Shown: in pieces, positions 5,013-10,598 of the stretch
Layout of the letters: every line of letters begins with the position of its first letter
Position numbering within the stretch: position 1 is the first letter of the stretch
Assembly: GCA_036277615.1 (NCBI GenBank)
Contig: DASUMQ010000355.1
Span: forward strand, 1-10,598
Length of the DNA stretch: 10,598 nt
Reading direction: 5' to 3'
Source of the DNA: RPQJ01 sp036277615
GTDB lineage: Bacteria; Pseudomonadota; Gammaproteobacteria; Steroidobacterales; Steroidobacteraceae
Made by a program: the position numbers and the translations under genes
The notes under the pieces: model-generated
What the model was told of the DNA's origin: nothing
The model's database searches: none
The model's input: the letters and a program-made list of their open reading frames with translations, nothing else

Positions 5013-7472
5013 TCAGCGGTGCACGACCTGCAGAATGCTGTTGCGGATCTGCTCGTGCAGCACCAGCTGCGCGTCGGCGGCGATCGCGTGCAGCACGACC
5101 GGTTCGAAGGTGATCCTGTCGTCCTCGCCCAGCGCGAGCACGTCGCGCTCCGCGAGCCGCTGGACGAAATTGCCGAACAGCGCCCGGTCGAAGAATTCCG
5201 GCGAGTTGAGCTCGTACAGCATCGCCATGCGCTGCGCGGTGAGCTGGCATTGCCGCTCGAGCGCCTCCTGCGTCAGCCGGCCGGAGCCCGCGCGCAGCAG
5301 CAGCGAGATCGCCAGGTAATAGCGCTCCAGGATCGGCACCGTCACGCGCGCGAGCACGGACAGTTGCACCGCCTCGCTCGCCTCGGCCGGCGGGCGCCGC
5401 CACTCGCTGCGATCATCGGAGCTCGTGAGCAGGCCGTGATTCGACAGGTCCTCGAGCAGTTCGTCGACGACCGCGGGCAGTTCCGCATCGGTCCAGCGCA
5501 GGAAATACTCGTCGGCGACGTACGGATACACGCGACGCGCGAGCCGCTGCAGGTCCCCGCGCGACACCGACGCATTGTTCAGGAAAGCGCAGGCGATCAA
5601 CGACGGCAGCAGCAGCAGGTGCAGCGCGTTGTTGCGATAGTACGAGGCGAGCACCGCGTCGGCCTCGGTCATGCCGAGGACGTCGCCGAGCTCGTGCGGG
5701 CGTCGCTGCAGCATGCGCAAGGACTCGCAGTGCCTGATCATCGAGATGCCGTCCAGCGGCGTGACCCAGACGCGCGGTGAGTACGGCGCCTGACGCAGCA
5801 GCGACGCGTAGAGCTCGAGTTGCCGGGCGAGGTCGGCCTCGCCCATGCTCTGGCGCGGAGTCGCGAGCAACACCATTCCCAGCAGGTTGACCGGAGTCAC
5901 GCACGCCGCCGCGTTGATCCGCGTCATGATCTGGTGCGCGAGGTCGCGACACAGCGGCGCCAGCCACTCGGGCTTGTCCTCGGTGACGGGCTCGCTCGCA
6001 TTCCAGCCGGGGACGTGCCTGCGCAGCACCTCGTCGAGCGGCAATGGCTCGCCGAAACTCACGTACACCTTGCCGAAGCGGCTGCGCAGCTCGGGCAGCG
6101 CGCGGATCATGCCGAGGATCGACTCCTTCTGCTTCGGTTGCCCCGACAGCTCGCCGACATAGGTGCCCGCCTCCACCACGCGCTCGTAGCCGAAGTAGAC
6201 CGGCACGAACACGACGGGGCGTGCAGGGTTGCGCACGTAGCTGCGCACCGTCATCGACAGCATGCCGATCTTCGGCCGCAGCAGTCGCCCCGTGCGGCTG
6301 CGGCCACCCTCGATGAAGTACTCGATCGAGTGACCGCGCGCGAGGATCGCGCCCAGGTAGCGCGTGAACACCGCGGAGTACGTCGCGTTGCCGCCGAAGC
6401 TCCGCCGCAGGAAGAACGCGCCGCCGCGCCGCAGGAACGAGCCGATGACCGGCATGTTGAGGTTGATGCCCGCGGCGATGTGCGGGACGGCGTATCCCTT
6501 GTGATACACCACGTACGAGAGCAGCAGGTAGTCCATGTGGCTGCGGTGGCAGGGCACGTAGACGATCTCGGTGCCCTCGTCGACCGACTGCAGGCTCGAG
6601 AAATTGGCGAGTTCGACGCCGTCGTAGAGCCGGTTCCAGAGACGACCGAGCACGCCCGACATGAACACGACGAACCAGTGCGAGTAGTTGGCCGCGATTT
6701 CATACGCGTAACCGCGCGCGAGCTCGAGCGCGTCCCGGCGCTTGAGCTTCTGTTCCCGCACGTCCTGCTGCACGGCGTCGCGGACGACCTTGGTGCGCAG
6801 CACCTCGGCGACGATGGTGCGACGGTGTGACAGGTCCGGGCCGATGGTCGCCGCGCGCTGGTTGCGGAACTGCACGCGCAGCTGGCGCCAGAGCCGGCGC
6901 GGGCCGCGCGGCATGCCGCGAGTCTCGGCGAGGGACGGCTGCAGCGGCAGCGGCTCGCCGAACAGCACGAGCAGGTTGCGCCCGTTGAACGCGAGCGAAA
7001 GCAGCTTGCGGAAACGCCCGCCGATGTCCCAGTCCTCGGCGAGCAGCAACCGGAACCACGACCGCTCACGGTCGGGCGACCGGCCCCAGAACAGGCTCAC
7101 CGGCACGAGGTCCGCGTCGAACGCGATGTCCTCGGCCGCCGCCGTCGTCAGCGCGCGCAGGGCTTCGGGCATGCGCCGGTCGATGCGCTGTCCGAAGAAA
7201 CCCGTCCGGCGCTCGAGGAACAGCAGCGAGTTGGGCAGCAATCCGTCCGCGCCGAAGGGTCGTTGCGGATCCTGCACGCCGCGTTCGGAGCAGACGTGCT
7301 CGAGCACGGCGAGGTCGACCACGCTGCGCTTTTCCAGCGCATAGACCACCCGCCGCTCGGCGCCGATGCGCGTGCGCACGTCGTCCGGCAACACGGATGG
7401 ACGGACCCACAGCGCAACCAGCCAGCGCACGAACGGCAGCGTCAGCCGTTCGAAGGCGGTGTAGTCGCTCAT
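5013..7472 (-). CDS. plsB: Glycerol-3-phosphate 1-O-acyltransferase PlsB
   Basis: An 819-residue protein, close in length to E. coli PlsB (807). It catalyses the first step of phospholipid synthesis: transfer of a fatty acyl group from acyl-ACP or acyl-CoA to position 1 of sn-glycerol-3-phosphate at the inner membrane. All four acyltransferase blocks are present. Block I is HRSHMD with His309 and Asp314 (the H-x4-D catalytic pair, nearly the same numbering as in E. coli). Block II is GGAFFLRR at 350-357. Block III is FIEGGRSRTGR at 386-396, in the G-G-R-S-R-T-G-R form typical of PlsB. Block IV is VFVPVYFGYE at 421-430. The N-terminal (about 1-250) and C-terminal (about 470-819) helical regions belong to the long PlsB form rather than the short PlsC/PlsY type. 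The start at 7472 overlaps the methyltransferase stop as ATGA, so translational coupling is likely. No strong independent ribosome binding site is seen. Confidence 0.96.
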   Translation of the reverse strand: MSDYTAFERLTLPFVRWLVALWVRPSVLPDDVRTRIGAERRVVYALEKRSVVDLAVLEHVCSERGVQDPQRPFGADGLLPNSLLFLERRTGFFGQRIDRRMPEALRALTTAAAEDIAFDADLVPVSLFWGRSPDRERSWFRLLLAEDWDIGGRFRKLLSLAFNGRNLLVLFGEPLPLQPSLAETRGMPRGPRRLWRQLRVQFRNQRAATIGPDLSHRRTIVAEVLRTKVVRDAVQQDVREQKLKRRDALELARGYAYEIAANYSHWFVVFMSGVLGRLWNRLYDGVELANFSSLQSVDEGTEIVYVPCHRSHMDYLLLSYVVYHKGYAVPHIAAGINLNMPVIGSFLRRGGAFFLRRSFGGNATYSAVFTRYLGAILARGHSIEYFIEGGRSRTGRLLRPKIGMLSMTVRSYVRNPARPVVFVPVYFGYERVVEAGTYVGELSGQPKQKESILGMIRALPELRSRFGKVYVSFGEPLPLDEVLRRHVPGWNASEPVTEDKPEWLAPLCRDLAHQIMTRINAAACVTPVNLLGMVLLATPRQSMGEADLARQLELYASLLRQAPYSPRVWVTPLDGISMIRHCESLRMLQRRPHELGDVLGMTEADAVLASYYRNNALHLLLLPSLIACAFLNNASVSRGDLQRLARRVYPYVADEYFLRWTDAELPAVVDELLEDLSNHGLLTSSDDRSEWRRPPAEASEAVQLSVLARVTVPILERYYLAISLLLRAGSGRLTQEALERQCQLTAQRMAMLYELNSPEFFDRALFGNFVQRLAERDVLALGEDDRITFEPVVLHAIAADAQLVLHEQIRNSILQVVHR

Positions 7473-8140
7473 CCGGGAGGCAGGCGTCCCGTCACGAGCA
7501 CATGCCGGTCGGACACGGTCCGGACCTCGAGACCCTCGAGCGCGCACTCCACGAGCTGCGCGCGGATCTCGGCCGGCTCGAACGCCGCGCAGAGCGACGC
7601 GAAGAAGTCCCGCTTGAGCACGGCGGGCTCACTGCCCGAATACTGCTCGACGATCGCCCACGCCGCCTGCTCCGAGTCCGGCCGGAACAGGTCCATGACC
7701 AGGACCGCCGCACCCGGCTTGCCCGTTTCACGCAGGACCTGCCAGAAATGCCGCGGCTCGTGCAGGTGGTGCAGCAGGCTGTTGCTGATCACGGCGTCGT
7801 ACGCGGGCAGCGGCAAAGTCGCGCCGGGCAGGATGCCTTCGACGAACTGCACACGACCGCTCAGTGCGGGCGCCTCGTGCAACCGTTCGCACGCGAAGTG
7901 CAGCATCGCGGCCGAGCCGTCGAGTCCGTGCACGACCAGGCCGGGGTGGCGCGACGCGAGGCGCAGCACGATGTCGCCGGGCCCGCAGCCGAGGTCGAGC
8001 ACGGCGCCGGCGCGCAGCTCGGGGTAGTGCGACTCGAAAAAACCGACGAAGCGTTCGTTCGGCTCGGTGAAATCGGCGAGCGCGTACGCACGGGCCTGTT
8101 CGGCCTCGTCCATGAGCTCGGGTTCGGGAATGCGCTTCAA
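7469..8140 (-). CDS. Class I SAM-dependent methyltransferase
   Basis: A 223-residue protein with a Rossmann-like methyltransferase fold. Motif I is VLDLGCGPG (47-55), the acidic residue closing strand 2 is Asp74 in HGLDGS, and a post-II segment reads ISNSLLHHL (118-126). The C-terminal half (FFASLCAAFEPAEI and following) matches the general Methyltransf_25/11 type. The substrate cannot be told; small-molecule, quinone and tRNA-modifying enzymes all share this core. Translation probably starts at a TTG (8140). The conserved-looking N-terminus KRIPEPELMDEAEQARAYA begins there and GCGGGA lies about 8 nt upstream, while the ATG at 8113 would cut off part of that motif. Its stop overlaps the plsB start by ATGA, so the two are almost surely one operon. 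It follows the small lipoprotein gene by 48 bp. A link to lipid metabolism is inferred from position only. Confidence 0.85.
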   Translation of the reverse strand: MKRIPEPELMDEAEQARAYALADFTEPNERFVGFFESHYPELRAGAVLDLGCGPGDIVLRLASRHPGLVVHGLDGSAAMLHFACERLHEAPALSGRVQFVEGILPGATLPLPAYDAVISNSLLHHLHEPRHFWQVLRETGKPGAAVLVMDLFRPDSEQAAWAIVEQYSGSEPAVLKRDFFASLCAAFEPAEIRAQLVECALEGLEVRTVSDRHVLVTGRLPPG

Positions 8141-8188
8141 GAAAGTGTCCCGCGGATAGCGTGAGCCGGCTGCGCGATCCGCGCCGCG

Positions 8189-8452
8189 TCATTCCTCGGC
8201 GGAACTGTCTTCGGAGGCTTCGAGCGCCTGGTCGAGTTCATCCTTGCGCCCGAGCGTGAGGTCCTCGACCGCGCGTGCCCGGTCCTGCGTCTGGATCGCG
8301 TCGTCGAACACGGTCTCGTCGGTGTCGCGGCCGAGCGCGCGCGCCTCTTCCTCGTCGGTCTCCTCTGGCGCGGGTGCGCTGCAGGCGACGACGGTGAGCA
8401 GGGCGATGGCGGCGAGCGATAATCTGGCGGCAGCCGTCTTGTTGGCAGGCAT
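8189..8452 (-). CDS. Small acidic lipoprotein of unknown function
   Basis: An 87-residue predicted lipoprotein. It has a basic start (MPANKTAAAR), a hydrophobic stretch LSLAAIALLTVVA and the lipobox VVAC with Cys24 as the acylated residue. The mature part is short and very acidic (a run of Glu/Asp soon after the Cys, and EASEDSSAEE at the end). The middle (about 50-78) is likely helical with the charge pattern of a coiled coil. I do not recognise a family. Position +2 is Ser, which predicts outer-membrane sorting. The ATG at 8452 has GGGGG at 8459-8463 as a possible ribosome binding site, partly inside a hairpin. It heads the lipoprotein-methyltransferase-plsB run and diverges from the SDR gene. 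Confidence 0.75.
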   Translation of the reverse strand: MPANKTAAARLSLAAIALLTVVACSAPAPEETDEEEARALGRDTDETVFDDAIQTQDRARAVEDLTLGRKDELDQALEASEDSSAEE

Positions 8453-8459
8453 GCGTGAC

Positions 8460-8480
8460 CCCCGGGGCGTGGACCCGGGG
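8460..8480. repeat. Perfect hairpin in the divergent SDR/lipoprotein spacer
   Basis: CCCCGGG (8460-8466) and CCCGGGG (8474-8480) pair perfectly around a 7-nt loop within the 57-bp spacer. In the lipoprotein mRNA this stem covers most of the G-run that would serve as its ribosome binding site. It could be a translational control element, or a DNA operator serving both divergent genes. Confidence 0.5.
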
Positions 8481-8484
8481 AACG

Positions 8485-8490
8485 ATTCTA
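8485..8490 (-). promoter_or_regulatory. Possible -10 box for the lipoprotein-methyltransferase-plsB run
   Basis: On the minus strand TAGAAT matches the sigma-70 -10 consensus at 5 of 6 positions. A start about 7 nt downstream (near 8478) would put the hairpin at the very 5' end of the message. No matching -35 is seen at 16-18 bp, so this is a weak call. Confidence 0.3.
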
Positions 8491-8509
8491 ACGCAAGGGA
8501 GTTTCGGTC

Positions 8510-9313
8510 ATGGGCGCGTTCTCCAACCGGGTCGTCGCGGTCACCGGGGCATCGGAAGGCATCGGTCGCGCCTTCTGCCTGGCGCTTGCACCACAGGGTC
8601 CCCGACTCGTGCTAGCCGCGCGCAACCGCGAGCGACTCGAATCGCTGGCGGACGAATGCCGTCGCCTCGGCGCGCAGGCGCTCGTCGTGCCCACGGACGT
8701 GACGGACGAGACGGCATGCCGCGCGATGATCGAGGCCGCCGTCGCGCAGTTCGGCGGCCTCGACGTGCTCATCAACAACGCGGGCGGCACGATGTGGACG
8801 CGGCTCGACGAGATCCGGGACCTCTCGATCTTCGAACGGCTGATCCGGCTCAACTACCTGGGCAGCGTCTACCCGACGTTCCACGCGTTGCCGCACCTCA
8901 AACGCGCGAAGGGCCGCATCGTGGCGGTGTCGAGCATGGCGGGCCTGATCGGGGTCCCGACACGCACCGGGTATTCGGCGGCCAAGCACGCGGTGATCGG
9001 GTTTTTCGACTCGCTGCGCGTCGAGCTCGCCGCCGACGGCGTGTCCGTGACCGTGATCTGCCCCGATTTCGTCGTCTCCGAGATCCACAAGCGCGCGCTC
9101 GGTCCCGACGGCAGGCCGCTCGGCGACAATCCCATGGCGAAGTCGCGGATCATGTCGGCCGAGGAATGCGCGAACCTGATGATCGACGCGATCGAACGTC
9201 GCGAGCGCCTGCTAGTGACGTCCGCGCGCGGCAGACTGGCACGCTGGCTCAAGCTGTTCGCGCCGGCGCGGATCGACGCGATGGCCGCGCGCGCAATCCG
9301 GGAGAAGCAGTAG
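8510..9313 (+). CDS. Short-chain dehydrogenase/reductase (classical SDR, 11beta-HSD/DHRS7-like)
   Basis: A 267-residue classical SDR. The cofactor motif is TGASEGIG (12-19). The R-N-R after the second strand (around residues 38-40) suggests NADP(H). NNAG is at 89-92, the structural Asn is Asn115 (RLNYLG), and the catalytic residues are Ser142, Tyr155 and Lys159 (YSAAK). After the active site, V-x-V-I-C-P-D-F-V-x-[ST]-E-I matches the usual P-G-x-x-x-T position with Asp in place of Gly. The basic C-terminal helix (RGRLARWLKLFAPARID, 240-256) resembles members that associate with membranes and act on lipids or steroids. The actual substrate cannot be read. The ATG at 8510 has AAGGGAG 8 nt upstream. 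It diverges from the lipoprotein gene and converges on the MBL-fold gene, with a large inverted repeat between. Confidence 0.9.
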   Translation: MGAFSNRVVAVTGASEGIGRAFCLALAPQGPRLVLAARNRERLESLADECRRLGAQALVVPTDVTDETACRAMIEAAVAQFGGLDVLINNAGGTMWTRLDEIRDLSIFERLIRLNYLGSVYPTFHALPHLKRAKGRIVAVSSMAGLIGVPTRTGYSAAKHAVIGFFDSLRVELAADGVSVTVICPDFVVSEIHKRALGPDGRPLGDNPMAKSRIMSAEECANLMIDAIERRERLLVTSARGRLARWLKLFAPARIDAMAARAIREKQ

Positions 9314-9319
9314 TGGCCG

Positions 9320-9409
9320 GTGGCCAGTGGTTGGTGGCTAGTAGCCGGCAAGAAGAGAGCTGGGGCGCAGCCGCTTCCTGCCAGCCACTGATCACTAGCC
9401 ACTGACCAC
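9320..9409. repeat. Large imperfect inverted repeat made of GTGGYYR-like heptads
   Basis: The arms are 9320-9355 and 9374-9409, each 36 nt. The left arm agrees with the reverse complement of the right at 27 of 36 positions, and all 9 differences are transitions; four would be G-U pairs in a plus-strand RNA. Inside each arm a 7-nt period shows: GTGGCCA, GTGGTTG, GTGGCTA, GTAGCCG on the left and CCACTGA, TCACTAG, CCACTGA, CCACTTC on the right. The 18-nt apex has a further 4-bp stem (GCTG/CAGC). It nearly fills the gap between two convergent stop codons, so it may end transcription both ways or stabilise 3' ends. The form suggests a dispersed intergenic repeat. Confidence 0.75.
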
Positions 9410-9412
9410 TTC

Positions 9413-10522
9413 CTACTTGCCCCAGATTTCCGCGTGCGCGGCGCCGATCAGCCCGGCATAAGTCGTGTCGAAGAAATCGCGATTGGCCGGGTCGGCGCCC
9501 GCGAACCGGTCGCGCCAACGCGCGACGTCGAACGTCTTCTGCACCGCCTCGCGGACCGGCTCGAGGTTGCGCTGGCCACTGCCGATCACGGCGACCTGCT
9601 GCTCGACCGCGTCGATCACGGCGGCAGTGAAGTCGGCCAGCGCATCGACGTACTCGTGCGCCCGGGCCCCGCGCAGCACCTCACCGTGACCAGGCACGAG
9701 CACGTCGTAGTCGAGGCCGTCGAGTGCGCGCAGCGTCCGGACGAGCTCGGACGGGAACCCGCTGAACATGTACGGCACCGGGTGCACGACGAGGTCGCCC
9801 GTGACGACGATCCGCTCGCGCGGCAGGTACACGATCGCGTCGCCGGCCGTGTTGCCCCGGCCGAGGAATCGCAGCTGGACCTCACGACCGCCGAGGTCGA
9901 GCGCCAGCGACTGCTCGAACGTCACGTTCGCGGTGCGGTCCGTCAGTGTCGACAACTCCGCCTGCACGGGTGCGAGCCCGCGGAGCGCTTCGGCGTACTC
10001 TCGTTTCTCGACCTCGGTCAGCACGTCGCCGTCCGGGTCCTTGCCGTCCGCGAGCGCCTTGCGGAACAGGTCGGCGCGGCGCGGGAAGCGCGCGAACCAG
10101 CCGGGGTTGTAGTCCCGCGACCGGCGCGCGGTTTCCGTGTGGGCGACGATGTCGAGCCCCCGGAACGTCGCCCAGTACACGCCGTTGCCCATCGTGTGGT
10201 CGAAGTGCCAGTGCGTGTTGACGAGGTAGCGCACCGGCTTCGACGTCCAGGTGCGGATCTGCGCGATGTCCTCGCGTGCCGAGGACGGCAGGTAGCACGA
10301 ATCGACGACGAGGACGTCGCGCTCGCCGATGACGACCGTCGTGTTGCCCTGCGGAAAGGCGTCCGGGGCGTCGGCGTGCCGGATCGAATACACGCCGCGC
10401 GCGAGTTCGACGACGGTCCGGGTCGCGTTATTCACCGAATCGGCCCGGGTCGGGACAGCCAGCATCGCCGCACCGATCCACGCCGCGGCCTGCGCAACCC
10501 GAGTCACGATTCGTCGTTGCAT
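9413..10522 (-). CDS. Exported MBL-fold (metallo-beta-lactamase superfamily) hydrolase
   Basis: A 369-residue protein with a Sec signal peptide (basic RRIVTR, hydrophobic core at about 9-24, likely cut near TRA-DS at 27/28), so it should act in the periplasm. The metal motif is NTHWHFDHTMGN with His104, His106, Asp108 and His109. The bridging Asp is Asp243 in VVTGDLVVHP, and the last metal His is His279 in VPGHGEV. At the place of the usual G-x-x-H-T-x-G-D motif it reads GRGNTAGD, with Asn224 where a zinc-ligand His is normal. The domain resembles the broad subclass B3/glyoxalase II-like hydrolases. The C-terminal ~80 residues (ending near W-R-D-R-F) are helical. The substrate is unknown and beta-lactamase activity should not be assumed. 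The ATG at 10522 has only a weak ribosome binding site, but the signal peptide begins there. It follows another minus-strand gene by 46 bp. Confidence 0.88.
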   Translation of the reverse strand: MQRRIVTRVAQAAAWIGAAMLAVPTRADSVNNATRTVVELARGVYSIRHADAPDAFPQGNTTVVIGERDVLVVDSCYLPSSAREDIAQIRTWTSKPVRYLVNTHWHFDHTMGNGVYWATFRGLDIVAHTETARRSRDYNPGWFARFPRRADLFRKALADGKDPDGDVLTEVEKREYAEALRGLAPVQAELSTLTDRTANVTFEQSLALDLGGREVQLRFLGRGNTAGDAIVYLPRERIVVTGDLVVHPVPYMFSGFPSELVRTLRALDGLDYDVLVPGHGEVLRGARAHEYVDALADFTAAVIDAVEQQVAVIGSGQRNLEPVREAVQKTFDVARWRDRFAGADPANRDFFDTTYAGLIGAAHAEIWGK

Positions 10523-10537
10523 CAGCGTACCGCGTGA

Positions 10538-10566
10538 CCTGCCGGGTCGCGCCGACCGGCGGCAGG
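10538..10566. repeat. Strong GC-rich hairpin before the MBL-fold gene
   Basis: The arms 10538-10549 and 10553-10566 pair over 12 bp with a 2-nt bulge on the right arm and a 3-nt apex (CGC). It fills most of the 46-bp gap between the upstream gene's stop and the MBL-fold start. No T-run follows on the minus strand. It may be an intercistronic RNA structure or an inefficient terminator. Confidence 0.45.
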
Positions 10567-10568
10567 CC

Positions 10569-10598
10569 CTAGAGAAACTCGTCGATCTGGAACAGGAA
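10569..10598 (-). CDS. 3' end of an unidentified gene (partial)
   Basis: The minus strand reads nine codons, F-L-F-Q-I-D-E-F-L, and then TAG at 10569-10571. The codon choice and the tidy end just ahead of the MBL-fold gene suggest the C-terminus of a real protein entering from the right edge. The piece is too short to name a family. Confidence 0.35.
   Translation of the reverse strand, partial: FLFQIDEFL

Noticed and set aside
2950..5403. Very long open frame on the minus strand (over 800 codons)
   Set aside because: It crosses the BON gene antisense, the AI-2E family gene out of frame and the plsB 3' end out of frame. It is a by-product of high GC with few stop codons, with no recognisable domain.
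3912..5780. Long plus-strand open frame (over 600 codons)
   Set aside because: It is antisense to the AI-2E family gene and plsB and spans their intergenic gap. It is rich in Arg, His and Gln, as expected for an antisense shadow in GC-rich DNA.
9320..9409. Reading the heptad inverted repeat as a CRISPR array or classic REP/RAYT element
   Set aside because: There are no spaced identical repeats of CRISPR type, the units are 7 nt and in opposite orientations, and no Y1 transposase or Cas gene is nearby.

Overview
The window is GC-rich bacterial chromosome with dense, mostly house-keeping content. A full-length PlsB-type glycerol-3-phosphate acyltransferase is the best taxonomic clue. This enzyme is typical of Gammaproteobacteria, so together with the high GC I infer a high-GC gammaproteobacterium (for example of the Xanthomonadales/Nevskiales/Steroidobacterales kind). 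The genus cannot be read from this sequence. I see no phage, transposase, CRISPR array, tRNA or rRNA.

Left part (1-3600), stress and signalling. The 5' part of an Fe/Mn superoxide dismutase-like gene (minus) diverges from a membrane sensor histidine kinase of the CHASE3/HisKA_3 type (plus). The kinase converges, with a 4-nt gap, on a CsbD-family stress protein (minus). Upstream of csbD on the same strand is a stand-alone CheY-like receiver with no output domain. A gene-poor stretch of about 320 bp then leads to a near-consensus sigma-54 promoter and a two-BON-domain lipoprotein (plus). SOD, CsbD and BON lipoprotein suggest an envelope or oxidative stress theme. That the kinase and receiver form a pair is an inference from proximity.

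Middle part (3600-8500), a minus-strand run. In transcription order it holds a small acidic lipoprotein, a class I SAM methyltransferase, plsB (overlapping the methyltransferase stop by ATGA) and, after a 183-bp gap, an AI-2E/PerM-family membrane protein. The lipoprotein-methyltransferase-plsB segment looks like an operon. The gap before the AI-2E gene carries a plus-strand intrinsic terminator with no plus-strand gene in front of it, a possible small RNA end.

Right part (8500-10598). A classical short-chain dehydrogenase (plus) diverges from the lipoprotein and converges on an exported metallo-beta-lactamase-fold hydrolase (minus). The roughly 100 bp between them is almost filled by a large imperfect inverted repeat built of about 7-nt GTGGYYR-like units. 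The last 30 bases hold the 3' end of another minus-strand gene.

Nothing here is clearly a new system. The most unusual items are the sigma-54 BON promoter next to an orphan receiver, the heptad inverted repeat, the orphan terminator, and an Asn in place of a usual metal-ligand His in the MBL enzyme.
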